The position numbers and the translations under genes were made by a program. A DNA stretch of 64,000 nucleotides from Bactericera cockerelli (lineage: Eukaryota; Arthropoda; Insecta; Hemiptera; Triozidae): positions 7,350,659 through 7,414,658 of the forward strand of contig CM044962.1 in assembly GCA_024516035.1 (NCBI GenBank). The letters run 5' to 3'. Each line of letters starts with the position of its first letter. The first letter of the stretch is position 1. A model generated the notes under the pieces. That model saw nothing but the letters and a program-made list of their open reading frames with translations, made no database searches and was not told the origin of the DNA. Of this stretch, positions 22,901 through 30,585 are shown piece after piece.

Positions 22901-25900
22901 GTATTGTTCACTCTCAACCCACTGTATGTGTTCCCACTCAACCACCTGTATGTGTTCTCACTCAACCACCTGATGTGTTCCACTCAATCACCTGTATGTG
23001 TTCCACTCAACCACCTGTATGTGTTCTCACTCACCACCTTATGTGTTCCCACTAACCACTTATGTGTTCGCACCACCACCTGTTGTGTTCTCACTCACCA
23101 CCTGATGTGTTCTCACTCACCACCTGTTGTGTCTCACTCACCCACCTTATGTGTTCTCACCAACCCACCTGTATGTGTTCGCAGAACCCACTGTATGTGT
23201 TCTCAATCAAATTTTATTGTTTACTCATTCATATACATAATTTCCATAAAACCACATTAGTTACACCTCAACTATATTGTTCTCATTCAAACTGTAAAGT
23301 TGTTATACATTGATTGTTCTACAAATAAAGGCAAGTGTGTAATCATTTTTATGTGTTTCACCCGAGGAAAACTGTAGAGTTAAACTGAAATTTAATGGTC
23401 GTTTTTTAGATCTCAAAAAAAAGATTGTTGTAGAAAAGCATTTGTATTGTTTTATAAAACCTTATGGATTCTCACCAACCACCTGTATGTGTTCGCACTC
23501 ACCCAGTCTGAACGCCTTCGCACTCACGCACCGGTACGGTTCTCCCTTCGATTCCCTGTATGGGATTGCCATCAACCACCTGTAGGGCCTCCAGGCAAGA
23601 CCTGAAAGGTTCCAGGCAAGGCAGGAATGCCAGCAACCCGTTTGTTTATGAAAAATGATGTGTTCTCACTCAACCCACCTGTATGTGTTCTCACTCAACC
23701 CACCTGTATGTGTTCTCACTCAACCCGCCTGTATGTGTTCCCACTCAACCCACTTGTATGTGTTCCCACGCAACCCACCTGTATGTGTTCTCACTCAACC
23801 CACCTGTATGTGTTCTCACTCAACCCGCCTGTATGTGTTCTCACTCAACCCACCTGTCTGTGTTCGCACTCAACCCACCTGTATGTGTTCTCACTCAACC
23901 CACCTGTATGTGTTCTCACTCAACCCGCCTGTATGTGTTCTCACTCAACCCACCTGTCTGTGTTCGCACTCAACCCACCTGTATGTGTTCTCACTCAACC
24001 CACCTGTCTGTGTTCGCACTCAACCCACCTGTATGTGTTCGCACTCAACCCACCTGTATGTGTTCACACTCAACCCACTGTATGTGTTCCCACGCAACCC
24101 ACCTGTATGTGTTCCCACGCAACCACCTGTATGTGTTCACTCTCAACCCACCTGTATGTGTTCCCACTCAACCCACCTGTATGTGTTCGCACTCAACCCA
24201 CCTGTATGTGTTCCCACGCAAACCCACCTGTATGTGTTCATTCTCAACCCACCTGTATGTGTTCCCACTCAACCCACCTGTATGTGTTCTCACTCAAACC
24301 ACCTGTATGTGTTCGCACTCAACCCACCTGTATGTGTCCGCACTAAACCCACCTGTATGTGTTCCCACTCAACCCACCTGTATGTGTTCGCACTCAACCC
24401 ACCTGTAGTGTTCCCACTCAACCCACCTGTATGTGTTCCCACTCAACCACCTGTATGTGTTCTCACTCAACCCACCTGTATGTGTTCTCACTCAACCCAC
24501 CTGTATGTGTTCCCACTCAACCCACCTGTATGTGTTCGCACTCAACCCACCTGTATGTGTTCTCACTCAACCCACCTGTATGTGTTCGCACGCAACCCAA
24601 CTGTATGTGTTCAAATTCAAATCAAATATTTATTGTGATATTTATACATAAACATTTTACATAATTTACAATAATATTTTTACCTACATAAAAAAACCCT
24701 AACATTAGTTACACCTGTCTAACTTAATATCTAGCTTTCTACTTATTCAGAACTGGGGAAGTTAATAATGATAGGATAAATAGTTATACATTGATTTGTT
24801 CTAGCAAAGTTATAAAGGATGCAAGTGAAATAGTAAGGTCTATATTGTTCTGATAGTCGTTGTACAGTTGCATTGCTCTGTTGATGGGAGATAATTCTGA
24901 GTGAGAAGTTAGAGGTACTTTGAAAGTTTTAAATTGAGAATTTCTTGTTCTTTCAGATCTCGAGTTGAAAAAAAGATTGTTGTAAAGAAAGGGAATGTCA
25001 ATTTGTTTATTGTAAATTTTAAAAAGAAAAACTAGAAAGCTTCTTATGTGACGACTTCTGTTCGCACGCAACCCACCTGTATGTGTTCGCACGTGCTTCT
25101 GCAGGTCCCCCGACGTCTTGAACGCCTTCGTGCAGCGCTCGTACGAGCACCGGTACGGTTTCTCGCCCGTGTGGGTGCGGATGTGCGCCTTGCGACTGTA
25201 CTGGGTGGCGAAGGCCTTGCCGCAGTACAGGACCGGACACTTGTAGGGCCGCATCCCGGAGTGGATGCGGAGATGAACCTGAGAGGGAGAAAAAAAAGCG
25301 TTTCCTAAGTGTCAAGTGGCAGAGAATGCCTAAGGCATTAACTTCGCCCCGGATTCTGTTTATACTGATTAAAATAGAGAGGTTAGTACATCTAGTACAA
25401 CTTCTCACTTTTCTGTTTATACTGATACTGATTACAAAACAATTGTTATCAAAAATTCATATTAATCTTTATTTCTTTTTGTACATTCTTCTAAGTTTTT
25501 TTTTTTTTTTAATTTATTGTTACTTTTTTTTGATGATTGTTGCTACTTTTGTTTTATTGTTACTTTTGTTGATGATTGTTTTGTAAAAAAAATAAAGTGT
25601 AAATAAATAAATAAAAATAAACTTCTTTGTAACAATTATATATTCATAATAATATAATAATAATTCCGTGTCCGTGAGATAGGTATTGATACTTAAATCA
25701 CGGTGGTGAGAGGATTATATGGACACTTGTAGGGCCGCATGCCCGAGTGAATGCGGAGGTGAACCTGAGAGAGAAAACAAAAGCGTTTCTTAAGTGTTAA
25801 GTGGCAGAGAATGCCTAAGGCATTAACTTCGCCCCGGATTACAAAACAATTGTTATTAAAAATTCATATTAATCTTTATTTCTTTTTGTACATTCTTGTA

Positions 25901-27534
25901 AGTTTTTTTTATTTTAATTTATTGTTACTTTTTTTGTTGTGTTGATGATTGTTTTGTAAAAAAAATTAAGTGTAAATAAATAAATAAAAATAAATTTCTT
26001 TGTAACAATTATATATTCATAATAATATAATAATTTTGTGTCCGTGAGATAGGTATTGATACCTAAATCACGGTGGTGAGAGAATTATATGGACGCCCAG
26101 ACCCAATGTCTAGGCTCCTTTCATGTCCATTGATTCTATTTGGTTTTAACGTCCTGACTTGACGTAGACAGGACGGGGGTTTTACCCTCCATTCGCTGGG
26201 AATCGTACCAGCTACCCACATTAACCTCACCCAGCCTGGGTAGGGCCGGAATCGCCAGCCTCACAGGTTCGGAGGGAACAGAATTTTCTCTGCGAAAAGT
26301 CTGCTCCAACCGGGAATCGAACTCAGGATCTCTGGACTACAGGCAGTAGTCACAACCGTTACGTCACGGATTCATAATATCAAACTAGGATTCATTGTCA
26401 CAAGATTAAAAGCTTGACTTGTCTATATCATAGACTGTGAAAGATTTAGAGAGCAGTCTAACACTAGTTTCGTCCTTATTTGGACTCATCAGTTAGACTC
26501 ATCTCGTTAGGGAAACAAGGGAATAAATTCAACTTGTTTAACATCCAATACGTAACAATTATATATTCATAATATGAGACCAGCATTTATTGTCACAAGA
26601 ATTTATTCTCCCGCGTTTCTTTTTATTTTTATTTTTAATATAAAAATAAAATCTTTGTGATATCATATCACAATTCTTGTAATGGCATGGCAATTACTAG
26701 CACAAAGTCTGTATTTTTCACGTTTGCACTAGCTTTGCTTATTTGCCTTTGAGCAAAGTCAGTAAAGAAGTGGAAACATCAGACTTCAATTAACTTGCTT
26801 CTGGGGGCCCTTGTTAATTATTAGCCTCCTTGTATAAACTTGATGAAAATATAAAATTTGGAGACCATCGAATACGATGATGATACTCCATGATGATGGC
26901 TATTAGTTTTAAAGAAATTTCGGAACATTAAATAAACAAAAGTTTCACTAAATTAAAACAAAACACTGATATTGTTGTAACCAGTTTAGCTACAGCTGGG
27001 AGGAGTAATGGTCTCCAGAAAACTTTAAAAAAAAAATGAGTGTTTCACAGCTTTTTTTATTTCGTAGCAATGAAACAGGAGCTACTTTAGACGCTTGTGG
27101 TCTGTGTTGTAGCCTGCCCATCTGATGGGCGAGAAGTGACACAATACATACACAGTAAAACTTATTATTATAAATAGTCAAACTATACGATGAAAAAATA
27201 TAAAACCATTTTTCAATTATATATTGATAATATTTATGTATTGTTACATATTGGATGTCAAACAAGTTGAATTTATTAAAACTATTTTTTTTAAATACCT
27301 TCATATGATGCGGAGAAGAGAAGCACTTGTTACACTCCCGACACACATTATTCTTCTTGTGACTCGCGCTCCCCGGCTTCACACCTCCAGGCTTCACATC
27401 CACCACATCCAAATCATTCACATCCACATCCAGCTCGAAAATCATGTCCTCCTCCCTGTCCACTTCCTCGTCATCCATCTCCACAATGATGAATCTGAGC
27501 AGGTTTGAAACAAATAAATAAATCACAAGAGGGG

Positions 27535-27577
<43 letters not shown>

Positions 27578-30500
27578 AAATTAGAGCAAAAAAATTTTTT
27601 TTTACAAAAACAAACACAACATTTCCGATTTCTAATATTAGAAATTTCTCGGAGGTAAAACTTTATAAAAAGAGAAATATGGACTTGTATCTTTGTAGGT
27701 GCAAAAATTTTAGGTTACGTGATGAATCCAAGGTAAATTGGTGTGGTGTGTGTGTGTATCTGATGGATTGGCAAAACGGGTGCAGCTCACTTTGATGTCT
27801 TTTTTACATTGTAGAGAAACGACCCCACACAAAATAATAATAACGCAAATCAAGAAAATTATAAGGAGTACAAAAATGCATGATTGTACGCATCAGTAGA
27901 GCCATGCGGGCCATGCCTCAGTCTAATTTTAAAATTTTCAACCTATTCCGAATTTTGGGCAAAATCATTCTTGTCTTAAAAGAGTAACCAAGTGAGGTCT
28001 TCTATTCACCGAACCACTAGTTATTGTGAAATGAAGAAATTGTTTAACGCCCGAATTATGAAACAGGATTATATTAACTGATCCTACACTTTCCCTAAAC
28101 ACGCTCTCTGGTGGGAACTTCAAATCAATCACAGTGCATTTATATCAACTTTTTATGCTGGTATGCAGAGACGTTTTTTTTTTATAACTATAGGGTTCAC
28201 TGTAGGGTGGTGTCGAGCTTGCTATAGGGAAAACTTCGACCTTGACAATTCTTTCAATCTCTTCTTTCAAGAGACATCTGAATGCGCATGCGCACAGGCG
28301 CTTCAAACAAACGTCTCTGCATAACAAAATCAGCTGAAGGGACGAATCCCTACAGTGAGGACTCCGCATACTACCCTTAGTGATAGTCACTTGGATTCTA
28401 ACAAATCCTAGATATTTAATTCTATTTCATAATTTGGCCCTTACTCTTTATCTGCAGGTGTCTCGTGCTTGATAGACTCTAACTTGGATGGTATGAGGGT
28501 CACAATGTTACCGTCTGGTAGTTTGATCATCTGATCTGCACCTGTGGATCAATCAGTTGTTACGATTAATAAAAAAATCCTTATTGGTTAAAATAAGGCA
28601 GTTTCGAAATCCCAAATCTCCCTTTCCACCGTCAAATTTTGTTCAAATAACCCAATCAGAAGTGTTTTTTTTTTTAGTTAAAAGTTATCATATTGATCTA
28701 CAGAAGTCCAGGTTACAAGTCTGTTGCCTTATTGATAAAGCTACTAAGGTTGATCAATCAAAAGTATTGTTTGCCCAAATAACCCAATCCAAGTGGAGGG
28801 GTTATGAGATTGATGGTCTCTAACCAATTTAAGTGGAAAAGTTGGCTTGTCCTGGAACCACATATTTCAATGTGTGATGAAACATTGCGAAAAAATATAT
28901 TATTATTTTTTTTTTTTTAAATAGAGCCATAAATTTTTGTTTTATATTGTCAGACTGGCCTTTAATTTTTAATTAACAAAGACTGTTTTATAAATATTTA
29001 AGTATTAATGCCAGTGTCAGGGTAGGTTTATCAAAAAAAAAAAAAAAAAATGCATCAGACAATCTTACACAGAAGATCTGAGTTGAAGGTGAGGACTCCC
29101 AGAGTTCCATCTTCCAGTTGAACAACTTGGCCCTCCATTGACTGGGGTTCATTCTCCGCTTTGACAATGCTGAGATCTGAGTTGCACTCTTCCTTAATGT
29201 TCTGGTCTATGTAGAGAACAATTTGAGAAAAAAGAGAAAGATCAGACATTTTATTAAAACAGTTAACAAGCAACAAGGTAGTCAATGTGGTTACGGTGCT
29301 ATACTTGTGTTGTCAACAATGAAGAACATGGATCCCTGATCTGTGGTTTGAATACTACCCAATGCTTGGAATTTTATGTCAAAACTTCACTGGGTAGCTC
29401 AGCATTATAAAACTATAAATTTGATCATTTATAATATTTATTTATGTCCACAATACCAAAACTGGTCAATATCCATTCAAATAACCAATCATTCTTACTC
29501 ACAAGGCATAAGTGATGGTTTCCAGAATTTAAAGACCATTAAAAACCTTGGGAAAACTACAATCTACCCTGGCTTATTATTATTATTATTATTATTTTGA
29601 AAACTATATTACCTTTTTTATTTTTATTTTCGCAATAAAGTCTTCTATTTCTCCATGAAATGTCATTCTCAATTATTTTTTTTTTTTTTTTTTTTTTTTT
29701 TTTGCACTATTAATTAGAATAATATATTTCATTCTCAATATATTTCATCTCATGGATAGTTTGGACTCAGCTTATTTTCTTTTTACATCCTTATTAGTAA
29801 AATATGGCTTGATTATTTTTGTTTTTAACCTTGCATTTAAGGAAGAAATAAACCCAAAAGTAATATCTCACCTGAGACCAGAATGAGGCTTCCATCTGAC
29901 ACATCTTCCAGTGAAAATACAGAAGCATCTTGATCATTGATGTTTGATGTATCACAGAAAACATCAAATGGCTGCAAGGAAGGTGACTTTTCTTCTTCAA
30001 CACAGAAAGGATCCAGAAGATTGGAATTAATGAATTCAGAAGCTCCATCACTTGAGTCTATAACTGGAAACAGATCAAATATTTTAGTACCAGTGTAAAT
30101 GGCAAGTTGAATACATCAGTTCTCATTCTGTCACTTAAGTTAAGCAATGTCCAGCAAGGTTAAGACTTAGATAAATAACCATTCAAATTTTAACCCTTAT
30201 AATGTTGCTTTTTTAGCTTAACCCAGGCCAAGTGAGCTTAATGTGGGTAGCTGGCTGGTAAGGATGAATTTTTAACCTTCCATCCTTAAAAAAAACTCTA
30301 CCGAATTATACCTCTGTGGAGCTAAGTCTAGATATTGCATGTAGTCTTAGATAGGGAAAACTGATGCAAAGTCATGAGGTTCTCAAATTTGTCCATTAGT
30401 TTTGCCCTAAAAAAGTGTGCAAACAATAGAAAACACACAGCTTTTAATAATTAATGATGATACTGATTTTTTGAAGCTTATGCTAAAAAGTAAACAGTCA

Positions 30501-30585
30501 ATTTTTGCTCACCAACAGCATTCAAGTGGTTTAGATCATCTAAGATATCTGAATCATTTTCAATGTGAATTTCCAAGGTGTCCAT
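7748..30585 (-). CDS. ZNF143: ZNF143/ZNF76-type (Staf) zinc-finger transcription factor, whole gene model
   Basis: Eight minus-strand coding exons join with consistent phases: 30585-30513, 30063-29872, 29206-29069, 28541-28445, 27494-27299, 25278-25077, 16970-16762 and 7927-7748; 6837-6730 may follow. The product has an acidic N-terminus containing [15 protein letters not shown] and [15 protein letters not shown], which match the QLEDG-type activation repeats of ZNF143. Seven C2H2 fingers in the same order as ZNF143 follow, including [54 protein letters not shown] and [11 protein letters not shown]. The family binds SBS elements in snRNA and mRNA promoters and works in the nucleus. Finger 1 is C-X2-C rather than the C-X4-C of the human protein. 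Two introns carry splice-site-derived minisatellites, and one carries a LINE. The ZNF143 versus ZNF76 assignment cannot be resolved here. The C-terminal part beyond the fingers is missing or unrecognised. Confidence 0.9.
7950..8546. repeat. Inverted-repeat (foldback) region
   Basis: TATTTTTCTTTCTAACC at about 7972 is repeated in reverse at 8195-8215 (GGTTAGAAAGAAAAATA). Further out, ATAGCGTGTAGAA near 7950 is reversed near 8535 (TTCTACACGCTAT). This suggests a MITE-like foldback element inside the ZNF143 intron. Confidence 0.5.
8589..8611. other. Assembly gap of 23 N
   Basis: The gap abuts the poly(A) end of the LINE, so the target-site duplication of the LINE cannot be read. Confidence 0.99.
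8946..12686 (-). CDS. LINE ORF2: endonuclease, reverse transcriptase, RNase H
   Basis: 1246 residues, uninterrupted. Residues about 10-235 are an APE-type endonuclease ([34 protein letters not shown]). Residues about 480-800 are the reverse transcriptase ([41 protein letters not shown], and the catalytic box YVDD in place of the commoner YADD). Residues about 1000-1130 are RNase H with the D-E-D-D residues visible in [30 protein letters not shown] and [12 protein letters not shown]-terminal CX2C...HX4C motif (CTFCPD...HILRYC) follows. The RNase H points to the I/LOA/R1-related part of the Jockey superfamily; the exact clade needs a phylogeny. ORF2 starts 141 bases after the ORF1 stop. Confidence 0.95.
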   Translation of the reverse strand: MTAQNKTSHNLILQWNCNGFFSKLNDLKLLIQQFRPLIICLQESHLTFRNKINFNTFNSYRHDHISHSLHACNGVLTLVHKSIFSEMIHINSEIQAVAVKIYHPSINFVCICNVYISHNIALNYNQLNSLYNQLPKPCLLVGDFNAHHILWGSSSNNPRGLVLENFLFNNIDLGILNNGSPTHFNLTHKIFTHIDLSLASDSLLPLLEWSTHDDIYFSDHFPIIISLHPSLNFTYNSPQRPWSYGKADWVKFQELTKSLADIQINDNNINLGVSKFNDIILSASILSIPKCKIKTKCVPWWSEEIAESIRIRKKALKKYRKNPTIDNFIHFKKCRAQTRQIVQTKKCDSWLEFLSSINKPLDQKTMWKQLKRLKGKYPYNPITFIKDDNVIISDSYEQSEIFAKHFSNVSKSLHYDKEFQIFKDNAEKINIINISDNLECYNEIFSYKELQEALKNCRSSATGLDEISYPMLQNLSQHSLEVLLSLYNHVWTSGLFPEIWKKSIIIPICKPGKDSKIAKNYRPISLISCTSKIMEKMVNNRLRWILESKNLLDRYQNGCIKGKSTIDSLALLEHHILKGFACKEHTVMVSLDIEKAFDLTWKHKILQKLNKWNINGRIFTYLEKFLNNRSIQVKVNNSLSSLYNLENGILQGSSLSATLWNIVISDISKCFNNPVRYSIYVDDIIFYMTHKNPDSIQLALQKTLNSLTRWAKSNGPKFSEEKTKMIFFSRRRPSPSFDLVFNNIVIQKFNQIKILGMIFDARLTWKFHIDYTRARAIKASNILQILNNKNHGLSRKILLRLYKSYVRPIIEYGAPIYGSASKFQLNRLEPIQNNAIRIATGAFKSSRIENLLVDAGEPPLQYRRMYLINNYVAKTLFQFINPMKDIVMGISEYDIIHIFYGKTKPLSLRFYENNHNIKTLFPLLHTSNNLLPFWKNNFPFFHKISNQQKNSAYPIEFKHKFNEFLSKISKNAIICYTDGSKSESGVGSAFKFLDIAKSAKLNNISSSFTAEAIAMEMCLKHASEYDFSSKSKEIIIFTDSQSLTMSMNKLCPKNSIIEKIQELCHFLISMGIKLSIVWIPSHCGISGNEKVDQIAKSNNHNSTIDIITMSDLKIYLKNKVKKEWQTWWDDIDTPNKIKLIKKDVNPWESSNRNNRLEEKIITRIRIGHTLITHQFLMEKTDPPRCTFCPDIILSVDHILRYCPKYKDIRIKYNYTNKELMDILGDSSFKMDKLMMFLKEIHVYKKI
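12827..14346 (-). pseudogene. LINE ORF1 (gag-like), one frame break
   Basis: The upstream part (14346 down to about 13720) reads from [14 protein letters not shown] through a nucleic-acid-binding gag-like region to a first zinc knuckle, CFNCLQFGH. The frame then shifts at an A-run near 13727, after which the second frame continues with further knuckle cysteines ([13 protein letters not shown]) and a Ser/Pro-rich C-terminal half ending at 12827. Because the knuckle cysteines continue across the break, a single-base indel (assembly error or recent decay) is the simplest reading. The role in this group is binding of the element RNA. Confidence 0.8.
14400..15064. other. No gene seen; possible LINE 5' UTR and AT-rich DNA
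   Basis: A short plus-strand open frame (14398-14616) has no recognisable features. An A-run occupies about 14950-14970. No repeat family other than the possible LINE 5' UTR was recognised. Confidence 0.4.
15065..15290 (-). mobile_element. Diverged SINE A and SINE C tail fragments
   Basis: CATATTTGTGTTAATTGC, GTGATATCACAATTACC and ACTGACCTCCAG match SINE A in reverse. ATTATTATCTGACCTGGTTG and GACCTAATTAGATTGTTG match the reverse of the SINE C tail at 1790-1853. Confidence 0.55.
15310..16535 (-). repeat. Minisatellite M2, 34-bp unit, about 36 copies, derived from a zinc-finger exon donor
   Basis: The plus-strand unit has CTCACCGAGACCTAACACAC and ATATGGTTTCTCTA. On the minus strand each unit reads AGAAACCATATGTGTG then T(C/T)ACGTCTCGGTGAGT, that is, the last 26 bases of ZNF143-like exon 7 (EKPYVCHVS) plus its GTGAGT donor. 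The true exon/donor is at 16762. A further two or so units lie at 16722-16761, separated by an insertion. Confidence 0.95.
16536..16721. mobile_element. Insertion splitting minisatellite M2
   Basis: About 185 bases flanked by CTTCTCACTTTTCTGTTTATACTGATTA-like repeats at both sides (16530-16556 and 16678-16706). The same TTCTGTTTATACTGATT motif occurs at 25357-25435 and adjoins another minisatellite-bearing intron. The family is unknown. Confidence 0.5.
16762..16970 (-). CDS. ZNF143: ZNF143-like exon 7: fingers 4 and 5, start of finger 6
   Basis: Acceptor TTATTCTCAG at 16971-16972, donor TCTCG|GTGAGT. It encodes [18 protein letters not shown]..., then finger 5 [19 protein letters not shown], linker SGEKPY and the first cysteine of finger 6 (VCHVS). 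It joins exon 8 in phase 0 so that CHVS plus GC recreates the C-X4-C spacing. Its last 26 bases are the seed of minisatellite M2. Confidence 0.92.
17153..17400 (-). mobile_element. SINE family C copy, reverse
   Basis: It contains AACGTCCTGGATTAAGACG, TTTACCCTCCATTCGCTGGG, CTCACCCAGCCTGGG and a reverse B box (GGGGATCGAGCTC). Confidence 0.8.
17401..17890 (+). mobile_element. 3'-tail fragment of an interspersed retroelement
   Basis: Bases 17570-17850 (TTTATTAAACATAAAAAACA, GACAACCCAAAACGCTTGCA, CCGATCTTGGGTCTCCAG) match 56105-56480 in reverse and, more weakly, 62745-62880. This element directly borders the outer end of minisatellite M1. Confidence 0.6.
17890..23215 (-). repeat. Minisatellite M1, 25-bp unit, about 210 copies, derived from a zinc-finger exon donor
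   Basis: Two main plus-strand unit types are CTCACTCAACCCACCTGTAT-GTGTT and CCCAGGCAACCCACCTGTAT-GTGTT. On the minus strand each is ACACATACAG|GTGGGTTG plus a variable tail, identical to the end of ZNF143-like exon 6 (RTHTG) and its GTGGGT donor at 25077. Units near both outer ends carry the parental CGCAC type. Because 25 is not a multiple of 3 and the plus-strand unit has no stop in any frame, all three plus frames stay open for thousands of bases; these are not genes. From about 21040 many units have single-base losses. Confidence 0.97.
23216..23650 (-). repeat. Degraded duplicate of the exon 6 neighbourhood between the two M1 blocks
   Basis: Bases 23216-23470 match the element at 24613-25040 (TTATACATTGATT, AAAAAAAGATTGTTGTAGA). 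Bases 23505-23600 match pieces of exon 6 in order (CTGAACGCCTTCG, CACCGGTACGGTT, TGTAGGGCC) with many indels. The segment looks like a decayed or badly assembled second copy of the exon region. Confidence 0.75.
23651..24612 (-). repeat. Minisatellite M1, second block, about 38 copies
   Basis: Same 25-bp unit. Here CGCAC- and CCCACGC-type units are frequent, closer to the sequence next to the genuine exon (TTCGCACGCAACCC). The block ends where TTCAAATTCAAATC of the adjacent element begins. Confidence 0.95.
24613..25040 (+). mobile_element. 3'-tail fragment of a retroelement between M1 and exon 6
   Basis: TTCAAATCAAATATTTATTG and a long AT-rich region; a partner copy is at 23200-23470. It separates the M1 array from the final 1.4 units at the exon 6 donor (25055-25090), implying insertion into the array. 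Confidence 0.6.
25077..25278 (-). CDS. ZNF143: ZNF143-like exon 6: end of finger 1, fingers 2 and 3
   Basis: Acceptor CTCTCAG at 25279-25280, donor CATACAG|GTGGGTTG. It encodes [15 protein letters not shown], finger 2 [19 protein letters not shown], finger 3 [19 protein letters not shown] and the linker RTHTG. It ends phase 1 and joins exon 7 to restore HTGERPF. The GTGCGAACA motif is present on both sides of the donor, 25 bases apart, which is the minimal seed of minisatellite M1. Confidence 0.93.
25300..25620 (+). mobile_element. Hairpin-tail element copy (GAATGCC-TAA-GGCATT type)
   Basis: AGAGAATGCCTAAGGCATTA then ACTTCGCCCCGG, an AT-rich body, and an AATAAAGTG end with AAATAAATAAATAAA. 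It lies just upstream of exon 6 and is duplicated at 25800-26020. Confidence 0.65.
25715..26100 (-). repeat. Duplicate of the exon 6 acceptor region (pseudo-exon)
   Basis: Bases 25720-25766 copy the exon 6 start, including the CTCTCAG acceptor and codons for [15 protein letters not shown], then diverge (no finger follows). Bases 25767-26020 copy the adjacent intron and element of 25281-25620. It is a tandem duplication of about 490 bases containing a 3' splice site. Confidence 0.85.
26138..26375 (-). mobile_element. SINE family C copy, reverse
   Basis: It contains AACGTCCTGACTTGACG, CCCTCCATTCGCTGGGAATC, CCCAGCCTGGGTAGGGCCGG and the reverse head CTGGACTACAGGCAGTAGTC. Confidence 0.85.
26376..27030. 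other. Intronic DNA with old repeat fragments
   Basis: Bases 26795-26840 are a diverged R6 piece (TGGGGGCCCTTGTTAATTATT-like). Bases 26975-27020 match 44895-44960 in reverse (TAGCTACAGCTGGGAGGAG). No exon is recognised. Confidence 0.45.
27036..27140 (-). mobile_element. SINE family E, truncated
   Basis: GATGAGTGTTTCACAG, TTTCGTAGCAATGAAACAGG and GGGCGAGAAGTGACACAAT as in the copy at 54410-54704; the tRNA-like head is missing. Confidence 0.75.
27299..27494 (-). CDS. ZNF143: ZNF143-like exon 5: acidic region and most of finger 1
   Basis: Acceptor CCTGCTCAG, donor ATGAAG|GTATTT. It encodes [17 protein letters not shown], an acidic [14 protein letters not shown] stretch, a KPGG linker and [15 protein letters not shown], which joins VHLRIH of exon 6 to form a C-X2-C-X12-H-X3-H finger. 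The human counterpart has C-X4-C here. Confidence 0.85.
27534..27574 (+). repeat. Long poly(A) tract
   Basis: About 40 A bases, immediately upstream (gene sense) of exon 5, on the plus strand. Confidence 0.95.
28052..28434. mobile_element. MITE with AATTATGAAACAGGATT ends, with nested second MITE
   Basis: The ends AATTATGAAACAGGATTA and CTATTTCATAATTT are inverted. A second copy of this family is at 35482-35732. Inside, about 28162-28322 has its own inverted ends (GCAGAGACGTTTT and AAACGTCTCTGC). Confidence 0.65.
28445..28541 (-). CDS. ZNF143: ZNF143-like exon 4: QMIKLPDG repeat
   Basis: Acceptor GATCCACAG, donor AAAGA|GTAAGG. It encodes [17 protein letters not shown] then [14 protein letters not shown]. 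The LPDG element resembles the repeated QLEDG activation motifs of ZNF143. The phase fits exons 3 and 5. Confidence 0.8.
28685..28760 (-). mobile_element. SINE family A head, diverged
   Basis: GTCCAGGTTACAAGTCTGTT and GCCTTATTGATAAAGCTAC match the reverse of the SINE A head seen at 42000. Confidence 0.6.
29069..29206 (-). CDS. ZNF143: ZNF143-like exon 3: QLEDG activation repeat
   Basis: Acceptor TCTCTACATAG, donor CTGT|GTAAGA. It encodes [15 protein letters not shown] and then [16 protein letters not shown], the clearest match to the ZNF143 N-terminal repeats (GQVIQLEDG in the vertebrate protein). Confidence 0.82.
29872..30063 (-). CDS. ZNF143: ZNF143-like exon 2: acidic N-terminal region
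   Basis: Acceptor TTTCCAG, donor CTCAG|GTGAGA. It encodes [15 protein letters not shown] and [17 protein letters not shown]. The phase fits exons 1 and 3. There is no known domain; it is probably part of the activation region. Confidence 0.72.
30095..30290 (+). mobile_element. 5S-rRNA-derived SINE, diverged copy
   Basis: AAGTTAAGCAATGTCCAGC and GGTTAAGACTTAGATAAATAACC correspond to the internal 5S-like head seen more clearly at 40155-40255; the body has CCCAGGCCAAGTGAGCTTAA. Confidence 0.65.
30513..30585 (-). CDS. ZNF143: ZNF143-like exon 1 (start codon)
   Basis: ATG at 30585-30583 in context ACAACAATGG, encoding [15 protein letters not shown] and DDLNHLNAV; donor GTTG|GTGAGC. A 5' UTR segment upstream begins at an acceptor (TATTTTACAG) at 30671, so at least one non-coding exon precedes it. 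An upstream ATG in that UTR is short and out of use in this model. Confidence 0.75.

Noticed and set aside
17735..23260. Giant plus-strand open frame (over 1800 codons) and its companions in the other two frames
   Set aside because: Product of a stop-free 25-bp repeat; three overlapping frames are equally open and the unit is antisense to an exon/donor junction. Not a gene.
15310..24612. CRISPR-like regular repeats
   Set aside because: The units are contiguous without unique spacers, lie in a eukaryotic intron, and derive from exon ends.
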